Source of the DNA: Crambe crambe
Lineage: Eukaryota; Porifera; Demospongiae; Poecilosclerida; Crambeidae
NCBI GenBank assembly: GCA_963924555.1
Contig: OZ004583.1
Span: forward strand, 5,799,501 to 5,863,500
DNA: 64,000 nt
Reading direction: 5' to 3'
How positions within the stretch are numbered: position 1 is the stretch's first letter; each line of letters begins with the position of its first letter. The notes below the pieces were generated by a model. The model worked only from the letters and a program-made list of their open reading frames with translations, was not told the origin of the DNA and ran no database searches. The position numbers and the translations under genes are program-made. Below, piece by piece: positions 22,113 to 32,887 of this stretch.

Positions 22113-22436
22113 CTATGGAGTATTGTAGTTACAAACTACATTCCACAACCAGCTAATACCTTTATCAGCTCCTCTCATAGTCTTGGGTCCAGGGTTCAAT
22201 TCTATATCCCCAGAGAGCAGCAGGATACCTATGAGGAACAATATTGGCCTGCTGGAGTGGGACTTTCTCACTACCCTCCTCAAAAGTCTAGTCTTCCTCA
22301 AGCATTTACTCAAGAGGTGCTTGACAGCTGTACGATCATAATTAACTTGGCACTCCCCCACATCACACCATTGTCGCAGCAGAGACACAATCAAAGCAAA
22401 CCGAAAGAATAATACGCTACCAGCACAAGATGACAT
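22113..22436 (-). pseudogene. LINE-like ORF fragment with 2A-like motif
   Basis: A 107-codon frame has basic stretches (KCLRKTRLLRRVVRKSHSS), a hydrophobic run (ILFLIGILLL) and then SGDIELNPGP at 22185-22211. D-x-E-x-NPGP is the 2A ribosome-skipping consensus. Such motifs are known near the N-terminus of CR1/L2-type non-LTR retrotransposon proteins. No endonuclease or reverse transcriptase follows, so this is a 5' fragment. Confidence 0.6.
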
Positions 22437-23510
22437 GTCTGCCGAGCTCGAGCTCGTTTATTAACGTTCCGCCCCCCTTTCCTTGTTGCACGTGATGAGG
22501 TCTCAGGATCCGGATATATATATGCGCTTAACTGCGCACGTGCAGAATCTGAGCATGCGCAAAAATGGCGGGAATTTAAAAATAAAAAGGTGTGCTGGTT
22601 ACTCTCCACTTATGGCTATGATGACTTCTGAAAACTTTTTATATGAAATTTCAACAACTTCTTCACCCTCCTCTTGATAAATAATACCTTACTAGACCTT
22701 TTTAAAATAAATACTCAGTGCATGAAATCAGGGCTGATAAAAATACTAATTGCGGTCAAAAACCATTTCTCCTCTTCAGTATAAGACATGCATTGACTCA
22801 ATAGATGTTCATGGTATATATTATCTTATATCAAAAATCAAACTTGTTCCAACAAAGCGTGTGCATGCATGATCAAACACAATTTCTGACTTCTTTGCTG
22901 CCATACTGTGTTAATATACATCAGCTGTTCACCAAAATAGTTGAGTCTGTAGAAACATATCACATGAATCTAGGCTCAGGAAAGATCAAATGTTGTAGTA
23001 CTCTTTCCATGGGGGGAAATGTCTTCTTGGGGTCTTGCAATGAAATGACACTATTGGAAGTAATTTTGTGAAAAAAGTAGGAATTTGCATCACATTAAAT
23101 ACACAAGAAAATTCTCAGAACAAAACAAAATTTGCAGGCAGGAATGATACATCTTAGCACTATCAATTCACAAAAAATCAAATTCCTAATTCATGGAGAA
23201 ATGAAATTTGACCACTCTCTCCACTGGTACTTTCAGCCTGTACACTTGGACTAGGTGCACTCTCAGCTTCAGGAAGTCTAATGATACTACAACTAGCTAC
23301 TTCATAAGCATGCATCATTACCTTCTTGGATAAGCCTTCCATATGCTTGAATATCTTTCGATGCACGTTTATCATCTTTTGTAGAATAGAGCCTTAACTC
23401 ACACAAAAACAGCTGCCATTCTTTATGGTAATTTATGCTGAGTTTGCAGTAATTTTCCGGATACTGTTTGTATTCTCAGAAAATTAACATTGTATTACGG
23501 CAATGGACTT
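22437..23510. other. No recognised gene
   Basis: This kilobase was read on both strands. Only short frames without family resemblance were found. It separates the LINE-like fragment from the GTCCCC element. Confidence 0.4.
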
Positions 23511-23711
23511 CCGGTGTCGCAGTGAATTTTGTCCCCCCCCCCTTAATAGTGTCCCCGGCCCCGGACAATATTCACTAGCGAATAATGTCCCCCCGGACAA
23601 TTTTCACCAGTGAATAATGTCCCCTTCGGTGAATAATGTCCCCCTGTCTCACGGAAGATCGATAACGACTATAGTCTTGCATGTGCACGCGTGCAACACT
23701 CTTCGGTCGAG

Positions 23712-23790
23712 ATGGAGGACTATGATCAGGTCTACGAGTTTTTATTTCTGGAAGAGAATACTGAGAAGGAAAGCCAATGCACACTTCAAG
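23712..23790 (+). CDS. First exon of element-encoded gene (unknown)
   Basis: An ATG opens MEDYDQVYEFLFLEENTEKE, and the exon ends at CAAG|GTACGT, a strong donor, in phase 1. The family is not recognised. It lies just inside the left subterminal repeats, where a transposon gene would start. Confidence 0.45.
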
Positions 23791-23849
23791 GTACGTATAG
23801 CTAGCTATAGCTAGTTGCTAACTATGACTCTCTACTAATAATTTATAAG

Positions 23850-23965
23850 CAAAAGAGGTCTTCTGTTTCATTCCAAATCTGGAAGAAATGAGTGGAGATA
23901 AGTTCCAAGAAGTGTTAAGGAAAGGAGAGGATACTCAGAGCTATAGTCATGGCCATCTGTTGAAG
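23850..23965 (+). CDS. Second exon of element-encoded gene (unknown)
   Basis: After an ATAAG acceptor the frame continues from the previous exon as KEVFCFIPNLEEMSGDKFQE and ends at AAG|GTTCAT. It is open throughout and acidic. The function is unknown. Later exons could not be followed confidently. Confidence 0.4.
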
Positions 23966-25466
23966 GTTCATTTTATTATAGCAGCCTTAGAGCTAACCTG
24001 CATAGCTTAACTTGAACATGATGGACTAGCTAATTGTAGTCATAGCTAATAACAAGCTAGCTATTTTTGCTGTAGCTAGTGTGCAAGTGTTCTATCTTAA
24101 TTGTTATTATTGGTAGCTACATGTAGTTTGTGTGCAAGATTTTTCCTGTAGCTAGCTACCAATTCTGATGGGATAATAGCTAAGGTCAAAAAAAAAAAAC
24201 AACTGGCATACTGATTATTTTTTCTGTCTCTGCATGATCGTAGATGTTTTCATACACAATGGATATCTTACTGCCTGAAGTTTTACTTTGTGAGATGTTT
24301 AAAGTTGAAAGGAGTGAGGTAGCTATATAGCTAGCTAGTATAACAATAATCGAAGTTGTAGCTATGCTTACTTTAAAAAGAAACAAATAACAAACAAAAA
24401 AAAAACAGGCTAAGAACTTTTATGTACAGCAGCCCAAGGGTTCAGAATCATGATTTGCAGGATACCACTGAAGGGTTAGGTTAGTAATATTGTGTAATCT
24501 TCTGAATTTATATAGAGTCTACATTTGGTCTGGAAAGCTTGAAATTATATATGGAAGTGAAGAAGAAAGTTGAATGTTGTGTAGTTGGTAGCTATGCATT
24601 ATATCCAAATTCAGGAGGGGGGGGGGGGGGGGGGGGGGGAGTCACTGAAGTGCAAAAAGTAAAACATATTCGTAGACTCACAATGAAGCCAAAACCAGTA
24701 TACTATGCATAATACTAATGATGTTATTTTCCCCCCTCTCCAGATGAAACCAAATCATTAAAATGTCTCTAGCTGCTTGAGATGCTAGGAGGTGGACACA
24801 AGATTGGCATGCAAAAGCTACAGGGGAAACAAGGTAATAATCATCTTGGGGTATAAAATATATCTTTACATGCATTCTCATATTGACCTGACATAAGAAG
24901 ATGAACAGAAGTGCCAAGGAGTACAGAGAACACAACGACACTGGATAAAAGAGTTTAGTTTATATGCATCTGATCATTTTATTTGCTGGAGAATGGCTAA
25001 CAGATGCTGTCATTAACTGTGCCCAAATTCTAGTACCCTCATATTGGTGGATTTCAGGAGACATCTCTTGGTGAAGTACTAAATTGAAAGGGGAGAATTC
25101 ATACAGATTCCGAAAATCATTGGATCACTATTTCGAACATTGGTTGCACACTTAATCACATCAATGTGTTTAATAGTATCCCTCATTTGCATGCATGTAT
25201 CATCAAGAGCTAAGGAACAAATTTGTGCTCTGATGCTTGGGAGCTCACTCTGAACTTTCCTAATGTTCAATTTCAGAAAGGAGGTAGTGATTGTTATTTA
25301 TTCCATTTGCAGCCATCTCTTTGCACTGGATTCCGATTCGATCAAGCTGACCTACAGTACAATCAAACTCTTCACATTAATTGCATTGAAAAGAAATAGC
25401 TATAGCACTCAATTTCCCTGCATATTTTAAAAAAAGTCAAAAGTCAAATTACCAGCAGAAATACTT

Positions 25467-25594
25467 AATTGTCTCTGCAGACAGCCAGAAGGAGGAAGTA
25501 TGGTACAATGTGATAAATGGTTTCACAATCAATGAATGAATGTGTCAAACTATATACCAATAGTGTGAAGTGGCTCTGCCCAAAATGCAAGTAA
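25467..25594 (+). pseudogene. Broken PHD-finger exon of the element gene
   Basis: NCLCRQPEGGSMVQCDKWFH is followed by a stop and an ATGA-repeat insertion, after which another frame ends VKWLCPKCK and stop. C-x-C, C-D, WFH and WLCPKC are hallmark residues of a PHD zinc finger, with one cysteine pair damaged. PHD fingers occur at the C-terminus of several eukaryotic transposases. Confidence 0.6.
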
Positions 25595-26091
25595 CAATCA
25601 CAGCTGTCATGGATACTCTATATAATGTTCCAATTATCATGAATCAATCAGCTTATACTTATAGTTGAGCGCTCATGGTAGTGCATTATAGCATGAAGGG
25701 ACCCAACCATACTTAGCTACATGCCTTAGAAAAAATAGCTGAACTATGGGATCCAGGAACTAATTATTTTTGAGGGGAGACAAAATATACTGCGTTGAAA
25801 AATGTCCCAGGGGGACATTATTCACCGGTGAAAATTGTCCGGGGGGACATTATTCACCGGTGATTTTTGTCCGGGGGACATTTCATAGGGGGGACTAAAT
25901 ATACTATGACACCGGTGCACTGGCGATTCGACTGTGAACTCAAGTTAGTATGAAGAGCAGCTCAAGAGCTAATTCTTCACTGATTTCAGGGTAGATGGTC
26001 TTGAGCTGTACAATACAAAATTTAGCTAGAAATTGAACTGTCAGAGCCCAGTTTAAAAAGAAGGCTGTGAATGCCAATCATGGGCACAGTT

Positions 26092-26325
26092 AAAATACTA
26101 TGGAGTGACAATAGTGTCAAAAAGATTTTTAGATATGAACAGTACCAATTGTTTTGCAAACTGTGTGGTTTATGCTGTGTCAGCACAATCGTTCTACAAA
26201 TTGATCTGCAGCTTATAATTGTACTGCAATTTGCAATGCTGTGTCAGCACAATCGTTCTACAAATTGATCTGCAGCTTGTAATTGTGCAATTTGTAATTT
26301 GCGATCTAACATTATTGGAACCAAA
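26092..26325 (+). repeat. Left copy of long-range inverted repeat
   Basis: It begins AAATACTATGGAGTGACAAT and includes two units of CTGTGTCAGCACAATCGTTC. The inverted counterpart at 39928-40149 is about 90% alike by eye over its outer half. Confidence 0.7.
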
Positions 26326-28161
26326 AATCGGAACTAAGGGTTAACAATACTATAGTGGATTTGCACGTAGCGATACCTTACCCGACATCCGTTTATACCC
26401 AAGGTCTTCACGGAAATAAACTACAACGTTAGAGATAATATAGATACTCCGTACTACTGTATTATCTATGTATTATCTATGGTTAGATCAAGGTATTTTA
26501 ATGAATGCCGGTAATGAGAGCTGAAGTGCATTGAGGGTCAACGGGTCCAAGCCTGGCCACCGGTATACCAGAGAGGGATTATAAAGAAACAAAACAACAA
26601 CAACAACAACAAAAAAAAAAAACACCCTAATAAACGAAACAAGAGTGGAGAACCATAAAAGATTAAGTTAAGGGGCCTACATAGGCATAAGAACCAGGGG
26701 ACTGAGGGGGCTATAGCCCCCCCCCCCCCCCCCCCCCCCCTAGCTAATCAGTATAGTTAGCTATACAATACTTTGGAAATATTAATTTTTATGATGGTGC
26801 AAATCAAAAATCTAGCCTCAAAGAAGTAGTTAAGATTTTGCTTCATGCTCCACGTGGGAGGGGGTACATCCCCCTCCCACACCCCCCTCGCCGTGGTCTA
26901 ACAGCCATGCAGTCCACTGCAAAGTTCAAAATCTAGCCCCCCCCCCCCCCCCCCCCCCCCAAAGTGAAATTGCTTCCTATGCCTATGGCCCTGGGGTTAG
27001 CCGTAAATGGACAGACCATACATGTGCGGCTTGATTTGAAATGAGTTAGAAAGGCAGGATGAAATAGAAGATGCCCTAAGTCTTCTAATAATGATACCAA
27101 AGATGTTAAAGACTTTCAAGAGGATCCCCATCAATTTGGTAGCTGGTCTACAAGACTACAACCTGGAAACTAAGCAAGTTTGCACTTGTGCAATTTGCAC
27201 TAGTAAACGTCCAATCAATTCCTTGTACTTGCGGTGACATTGCAATTCGTGAGTTCAATAGTCATAAAGGCAGTCACTACAAACACTTTCTTGTTGAGGC
27301 CTACTGTAAGCTACAAGCATTGACATCTTCAGTATCATTGTATATAAGCTTATACTTGTGATAGTTTATGTCATCTGCATTGCTTAGAGTATTTCGAATG
27401 AGGAGTACCAGTATAATATAACTGCCTTGTGGGATGCCTGAAATCACAGCTAACAGGAATCAAGCACAAGATATAAAGATGCAAGATCATGCAACACCAC
27501 TTGAAATAAGGCATCAATAATAACAGTCTCCTGGAATTCAATGTAGCTAATGTGATAAAAGGAGAGTGCATCTTCTTGAAGAAGCACTGCATGTGTATAA
27601 CTTCTCAGTGAACATTCAGTATCATAAATTATATATTCTATGGCTTATTAAGTTACAGCAGTGTATAAATTCTTTGTACTAATTCTACATATAGCTAAGT
27701 CAGCTGCATGGTACTCGCTAGATATGATTCTATCCAATGAATAAATTTCTCTTAGACATTGGACTTCATGATCACAAATGGGTGGTAGTCACTTCTGGAA
27801 GTATTACTCTACTTTGGTCATCACTGTTGGGAATAGGTTCACCCCATGCAGTCCACACCATAACTAGTCTATACACAAAGAGGATTAATAAAGTATAATA
27901 TAGCAGCTGCAAATGCTGAAGAATAACACCTGTTGATAACAGTGACATGAACAGGTTGTCATATATAAAAGTGTAGGGTGCTAGCTACTTTCATAGGATG
28001 TTACATTGATAAATAGCTAGTAGCTTTAATTCCAAGTTTCTTCTCACTACAAGACTAGTTAGCACCTGGTACTACAAGTGATGATCCTGCAGTAGCTATG
28101 ATGTTATTCTTCAGCATCTATTGTGAAAGCATAGATGATAGAAGCACAAGTTCTTTCTATA
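26326..28161. other. Repeat-rich stretch, no gene recognised
   Basis: Two runs of 24 C (26717-26740, 26937-26960) lie within a repeat whose ends (near 26690 and 26990) mirror each other around GGCATAAG and CTATGCC; its core is shared with 16.15-16.23 kb. The rest holds only short unconvincing frames. Confidence 0.5.
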
Positions 28162-28845
28162 TTAATAGCATGTAGCTAGTCCTTGAGGGTGCATATGCAT
28201 AGGTTGCTCGCTCACATAATCATTGGGTTGGATTCCATACATTTCATCTGCTACTCTGTTCGATGAATTGTAGTTAGCCAACATCCCTTGCATCCACAGC
28301 TGTAGTGGAGAGAGTCCATTTGCAGAACTCATTGGATGGTGGTTCCAACCATCCACAAATGTAGCTAGTGTAGAATTGATGTAAGGAAGATAAATGAAGT
28401 GTAAGCACCAGAGGTGTACTGAATCATTGGTAGTCAGCATTCCAGTATCCTCTAGATGATAAAACAAGTGGTAGAAAAGAGAAATGCAGCCTGTAAAGAG
28501 GTCTCTCCAAAACCGTTCTATTCTTTGATTGTGGACACTACGCCCACTGATAATGCTACCTCGTCCAACTCCCCTCAGTGGATGACTAAGCATGAAGTAA
28601 CCAACTTCATAGTTTTCCCCACCTCTATCACATCTAACCCTGATGGCAATCCAAAAGAGTCTACAGCTTGGATAAACAGTGATAACACTGTGTCAGCTCT
28701 ATTATTATTTGAGCAGTGACAATAGAGGGGTAGCCTTGAATAGCAGCATGTATTACCAGGTTCCATCTACAACAAAATAAAATAGCTAATGTATAAACAG
28801 CAAAATACAGGTAGCTAACCAATGAGCACCTGCATGCATGTGCCA

Positions 28846-28910
<65 letters not shown>

Positions 28911-29823
28911 AAGCTACATGTATAGCTACCGGATTAATTTATGATTTCCATCGATATGCCATAACATATTGGGCCCAGGAACAGAATATCTTCTTCTTTG
29001 TATGGTATGAATCCATCTACTCATCACACCAACTGGATCTATCCTCCTAAGGGAATCTCTGATCCTGCTCTCTTGTAACCTATGACCCATGGCAGCAAGG
29101 TGTCCTTTGAGTAAATGGTAACCACAATTTGGATAGTGACGTTGTAAATCTGAAACAATCCTATCCAATTGTTCATCATCAATTGTACTATAGGTGCTCC
29201 TGATGGTTATACCAAATTCCATCATGCAACGTCTCACTGTACTTATGGAAGTTTGAAGTAATTGTGCCACTTGAGGAACAGAAAAACGATTGCCAATCAG
29301 GTATTCCAGCACATTATGGGGAATACAAATAATGTGCACCATATGCACTGGGGGCTGTATCTATAATATCCGCAATGTTATTCAATGTATGGACAACTAA
29401 CTCAATTAGAGGAACAATTCCTGGAATGCTGTCCACTAAGGTTACAAGGATATGTTGCACACGCTCTGCACCAACGATAAGAGATTCTATTCCATCTAAA
29501 CTAGGTGAGCCATCCTCTAATACTCTCGAGAAATTTCCAATGAGAAGTCTAACCTGTTCACTCAAGATCTCCATCACGAAATGCCCTGCGTGTCTAGAAT
29601 TTTGCGGTACAATTTCACGCATGCGCAATTGCAGTGTGTATCTACAAAAAAAAAAACAAAAAAAAACAAAAACTGCAGAGGAGCTGTAAAGCGAATAGAT
29701 CGGCTTGCCATCTCCGTTCTCCACCATGGCGTTTTCTAATGACGAGAGCAGAAGCAGCGAAGGAAATCTTAGCGAACAATTATAACGTTGCTTTGCTGCT
29801 CTTAACCAGATTGCCAACGCCAT
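28162..29823 (-). pseudogene. Integrase-core (rve-type) gene relic
   Basis: Several minus-strand segments belong to one integrase-core family. An N-terminal region lies at about 29360-29600, and a helix-turn-helix plus the first catalytic segment at 28926-29348 (FSVPQVAQLLQTSISTVRR, then LWHIDGNHKLIR at a GT donor). A middle segment follows at about 28575-28790, and the C-terminal catalytic part with GRSVHNQRIERFWRDLF at 28162-28593. The family occurs as intron-bearing multicopy genes in animals; its parent element type is uncertain. The copy looks eroded, with at least a couple of breaks. A CT microsatellite interrupts it in an apparent intron. Confidence 0.6.
28849..28905. repeat. (CT)n microsatellite
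   Basis: An uninterrupted run of about 28 CT units lies in an apparent intron of the integrase relic. Confidence 0.95.
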
Positions 29824-30914
29824 TTCTTCACCTAGTAGTGTACAGTCTGGTGGTATTTTGCTGCGCTGAGGGTTAGCACTTACTAGTGCCTTTCATTCTT
29901 ATAAGTGGCCACACCAAAAAAGGGGGGGGGGGGTGCATGTGCCTGAAATGCCCCCTCCTAGATCCACAGTAGTGTTCAAAAATCTAAAATTCATTCACTA
30001 ATATAAGAAAAAAAACGATATCAAAAATTGACTTTAGTTCAGTTTCTTCATAATAATTAATTTAAGATCAGCATACTGACTTACTGGCTGCAGCTATGAC
30101 ATTGGTATCGTTGCGATCTGCTCTAGTGCTACTTCCAGGCATGCCTTTTGCTATTTGTTCCAACTAAAAAGGCTTTATTCCAGAAAAAAGGCACGATTCC
30201 AGCTGTGTAGTAAATGATCAAAGATCGGACACCATGTATTATAGATACGCTATATCTCAGGAACGACAGCATGGAGAACCAAGTTTAAACTACCAAAATG
30301 GAGTACAAACCTTCCTTATTCCGTCACCAAAAAATTGTTCTAGTACCTATTGTTATTTCAAAGCAATAGCTAGAAATGTAGCTTCACTCACACCCATCTA
30401 TATCTGGATGAAAAGTTCTATTTATGGACACCCATAAAAAAGACTTTTGAAGTCAAAGCAATAAGTTACTAAGCAATTTTCCCGAAGGGGTACACTGCTC
30501 TGGAATACCCTTGAATTATAACGGTGTAATTCTTCCAACAATGACCTGGGTGTGGCTAATTCAGAGGTCGATTTTTAATGCGTCCGGGTGCGCACATGCG
30601 TACTGATGTCAGCGGGGGAAAGTGAGTTTATAGCAGGCTTGGTTAGGTTATGGGTACTCGTTTAGACTATCAAGTTCCAAGTTTATCAGTAGCATTTACT
30701 GATCTCACTACTTTGACTGCAGCAGATTATGTACTTTGATCAGTGGTGTAAGTGTAATGCTTCACTGTAGCCTTCTGAGAACCTGTAGAGTAAGGGTAGA
30801 AGAGAAAGAAGAGTTTTTAGTTGATACAGTCATATGAACTTTGACCTGCCATCCCTACTTAGAGAGCGCACTCTCTGATATATATATATTTATACTGGAG
30901 TATTTTTGATGCAG
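29824..30914. repeat. Repeat-bearing stretch before the HECT-like fragment
   Basis: It contains the second copies of the dispersed repeat seen at 16446-16830: inverted at 30015-30213 and direct at 30745-30880. A run of G lies near 29925. No gene was recognised. Confidence 0.45.
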
Positions 30915-31203
30915 ATGTCTACACGAGATTACATAGTGCAACAGGTCATGTTAAATGAAGTGATATGTGTAAGAAAGGCAGCTCTAGATGATCTCCTTGA
31001 TGGGCTCTGCGTCTTGAGATTCAATGAACTATTCCAGAACTTCCCTGATGTTTTCGAACCACTATTCATTACTTCAGCTGCAACAAAATTTGAAATTTAT
31101 CCACAGGTACTTTTGGAAATGTTGAAACCTGAGTGCTCATCACAAGAGGATGAAACTACTTGCCAGCATTTGAAGACTTACATCTCTTCACTAGACTTAC
31201 AAG
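30915..31203 (+). CDS. G2E3/HECT-like exon fragment
   Basis: An exon between a TGATGCAG acceptor and a CAAG|GTACAT donor is open for 96 codons. It contains CVRKAALDDLLDGLCVLRF, NELFQNFPDVFEPLF and YPQVLLEMLKPE. From memory this resembles the region before the HECT C-lobe in G2/M-phase-specific E3 ubiquitin ligase-like proteins, which are multicopy in many animals. No catalytic cysteine segment was found downstream, where a MITE follows, so it may be a fragment. Confidence 0.45.
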
Positions 31204-31549
31204 GTACATTTATGAGTAACATTCTATCAGAAATATGCTACACTTAATTCATAGGGGGAGGAAGGTCATCTATTTGGGCTAGGGCTGAGTGTAATGCAGG
31301 GATCTTAGATTGAATCTGGTGCATTGTATGAGGTCCTAGGGTGTATTATGGTGATGTCTCAATTCCCACTGAATAATTATTAGGCTTGTTACACACCTGT
31401 ATCTAGCTAGGTAAGTTCATCAAAAACTTAATAGGAACATGGGGGGGGGGGGGGGGGGGGGGGGGCTCAGCCCACACCTTCTGCCACCATGTGGAGGTTT
31501 ATTGAGTGTTCTCGTTGTCTGCCAAGGAGTAAATGCATGAGGTTATAGG

Positions 31550-31997
31550 CAGTGGCGTATCTAGCGAGGTGCTCAGGGTGCTCGAGCACCCCCCTCAGCT
31601 GCTAGCTAGCTTTTTCAGTAGGCTCGCTTCTATAGTTATCTATCCTAAAGCTGATCATCTAGCAAGCAGTTTAATATTACACTCACAGAAAGAGCAGCAT
31701 TGGGTCAGAGTTCAATAATCACATCGGTGAGGCGCATGCGCCCGGCACGTTTTTACCCTAAATAATGCACATCTCGATCTAAAATTTCTGTGCTTCTTTA
31801 TTCAGCCTGCACCTCACTTCTGATCCTGTACGCTGGTAAAGTAGGGTAGCTAATACTTAGGCCATCATCTGGGTATAATAAAGAGGATGTGGTTAATCAA
31901 AAGTGGGCGTGGTTCGCAAAAATTTCGCGCGCGCTTACGCGCGCATTCTCTATCTAGCACGCGCACCCTCCTAGCTCAAATTCTAGATACGCCACTG
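31550..31997. mobile_element. MITE with CAGTGGCGTATCTAG ends (448 bp)
   Basis: Fifteen-base perfect inverted ends are flanked by ATAGG on both sides (31545-31549, 31998-32002). It has no coding capacity. CAGTGGCG ends occur in hAT-like and other families; the five-base duplication leaves the superfamily open. Confidence 0.75.
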
Positions 31998-32626
31998 ATA
32001 GGTGACGTCCCCATACAGTTCTTGAGGGAATGTGTATGTTCCTCCCACTCTTATGATCCATAATTAAATTAATCCAGGTTGCGAGAAGTTTCTCTATTTC
32101 ATCACTGGCTCCAAGAGCATTCCACCTATGGGCTTCAGCCATCCCAATATCAAAGTGACATTTTCATCTTCTGCAATTCAAGCTTCAACCTGTTTTCATT
32201 TATTACAGCTGCCTCATTTTGAATCTTACTCATTTTTTTGTTCCTGCCTTGATGCAGCTATCAGCGATGACTTTAATGCTTTAAAATGTTTTATATAATT
32301 ATTATATTATATTGGGTGTGTATTGGGCAAGGAAAAGGGTCATCAATTTATAAATGCAACTAATTTTTGTTGGTGCTCTTCCCACCAGGCATGCAGATCT
32401 ACTGCAGTCTCCCCTCGATTGAGGCATCTTTGACACTATTAGGTTCCTTGTCAGCTATTTGATGGTCAAACATAGATTCAGGGTTGTCGTATGCATTATA
32501 CTGCAGGGATGCTTGTGTGGGATCCAATGGGGACTACTATTGAACCACGTCCAAAGATGATCTGTGACTCCCGTTGGCCATGACTTGATTAATAACATGA
32601 GCTTGAGGTCAATGGTTTCTTTAAGT
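31998..32626. other. Short unidentified frame and LTR-element flank
   Basis: The minus strand at about 32005-32142 is open with MAEAHRWNALGASDEIEKLL. It looks protein-like (balanced composition) but was not recognised, and it is cut by the MITE at 31997. The rest up to the LTR holds nothing clear. Confidence 0.3.
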
Positions 32627-32851
32627 TGTAATGACCCTACTTCATGACCCTACTTCATATTATTGTTATTGTATCATTTATTGCACATGCTCAGTATTGT
32701 ATCATATTGCACATGCTCCGTAACTAGTAGTTACATAACAGTGTCCCTTTTCATAATAAAACGAGTAAGACCTTATTTTCTGAGTCTCTCGGAACGTCTT
32801 CATTTACAGCTAGTTCTACCTTTTCACACGTCCGAAGACCCAGACGTGACA
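32627..32851 (+). repeat. Left LTR
   Basis: This 225-bp terminal repeat contains an AATAAA at 32755-32760 that could serve as a polyadenylation signal. It carries a tandem ATGACCCTACTTC near its start. Confidence 0.9.
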
Positions 32852-32887
32852 ATTGGCGACCCTTGCCAGGACTGAGCTGTTAATTAA

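Larger units (their letters stand above)
23511..25915. mobile_element. DNA transposon relic with GTCCCC subterminal repeats (2.4 kb)
   Basis: Inverted ends CCGGTGTC...AGT...GTCCCCCC (23511 inward and 25915 inward) are followed on each side by about three units of GAATAATGTCCCC and GGACAATTTTCACC. The interior holds remains of a plus-strand gene: a first exon with ATG at 23712, a second exon at 23850, and a PHD-finger piece ending with a stop at 25594. The superfamily was not identified. Long G tracts (24617-24639) and eroded reading frames suggest the copy is dead. Confidence 0.6.
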
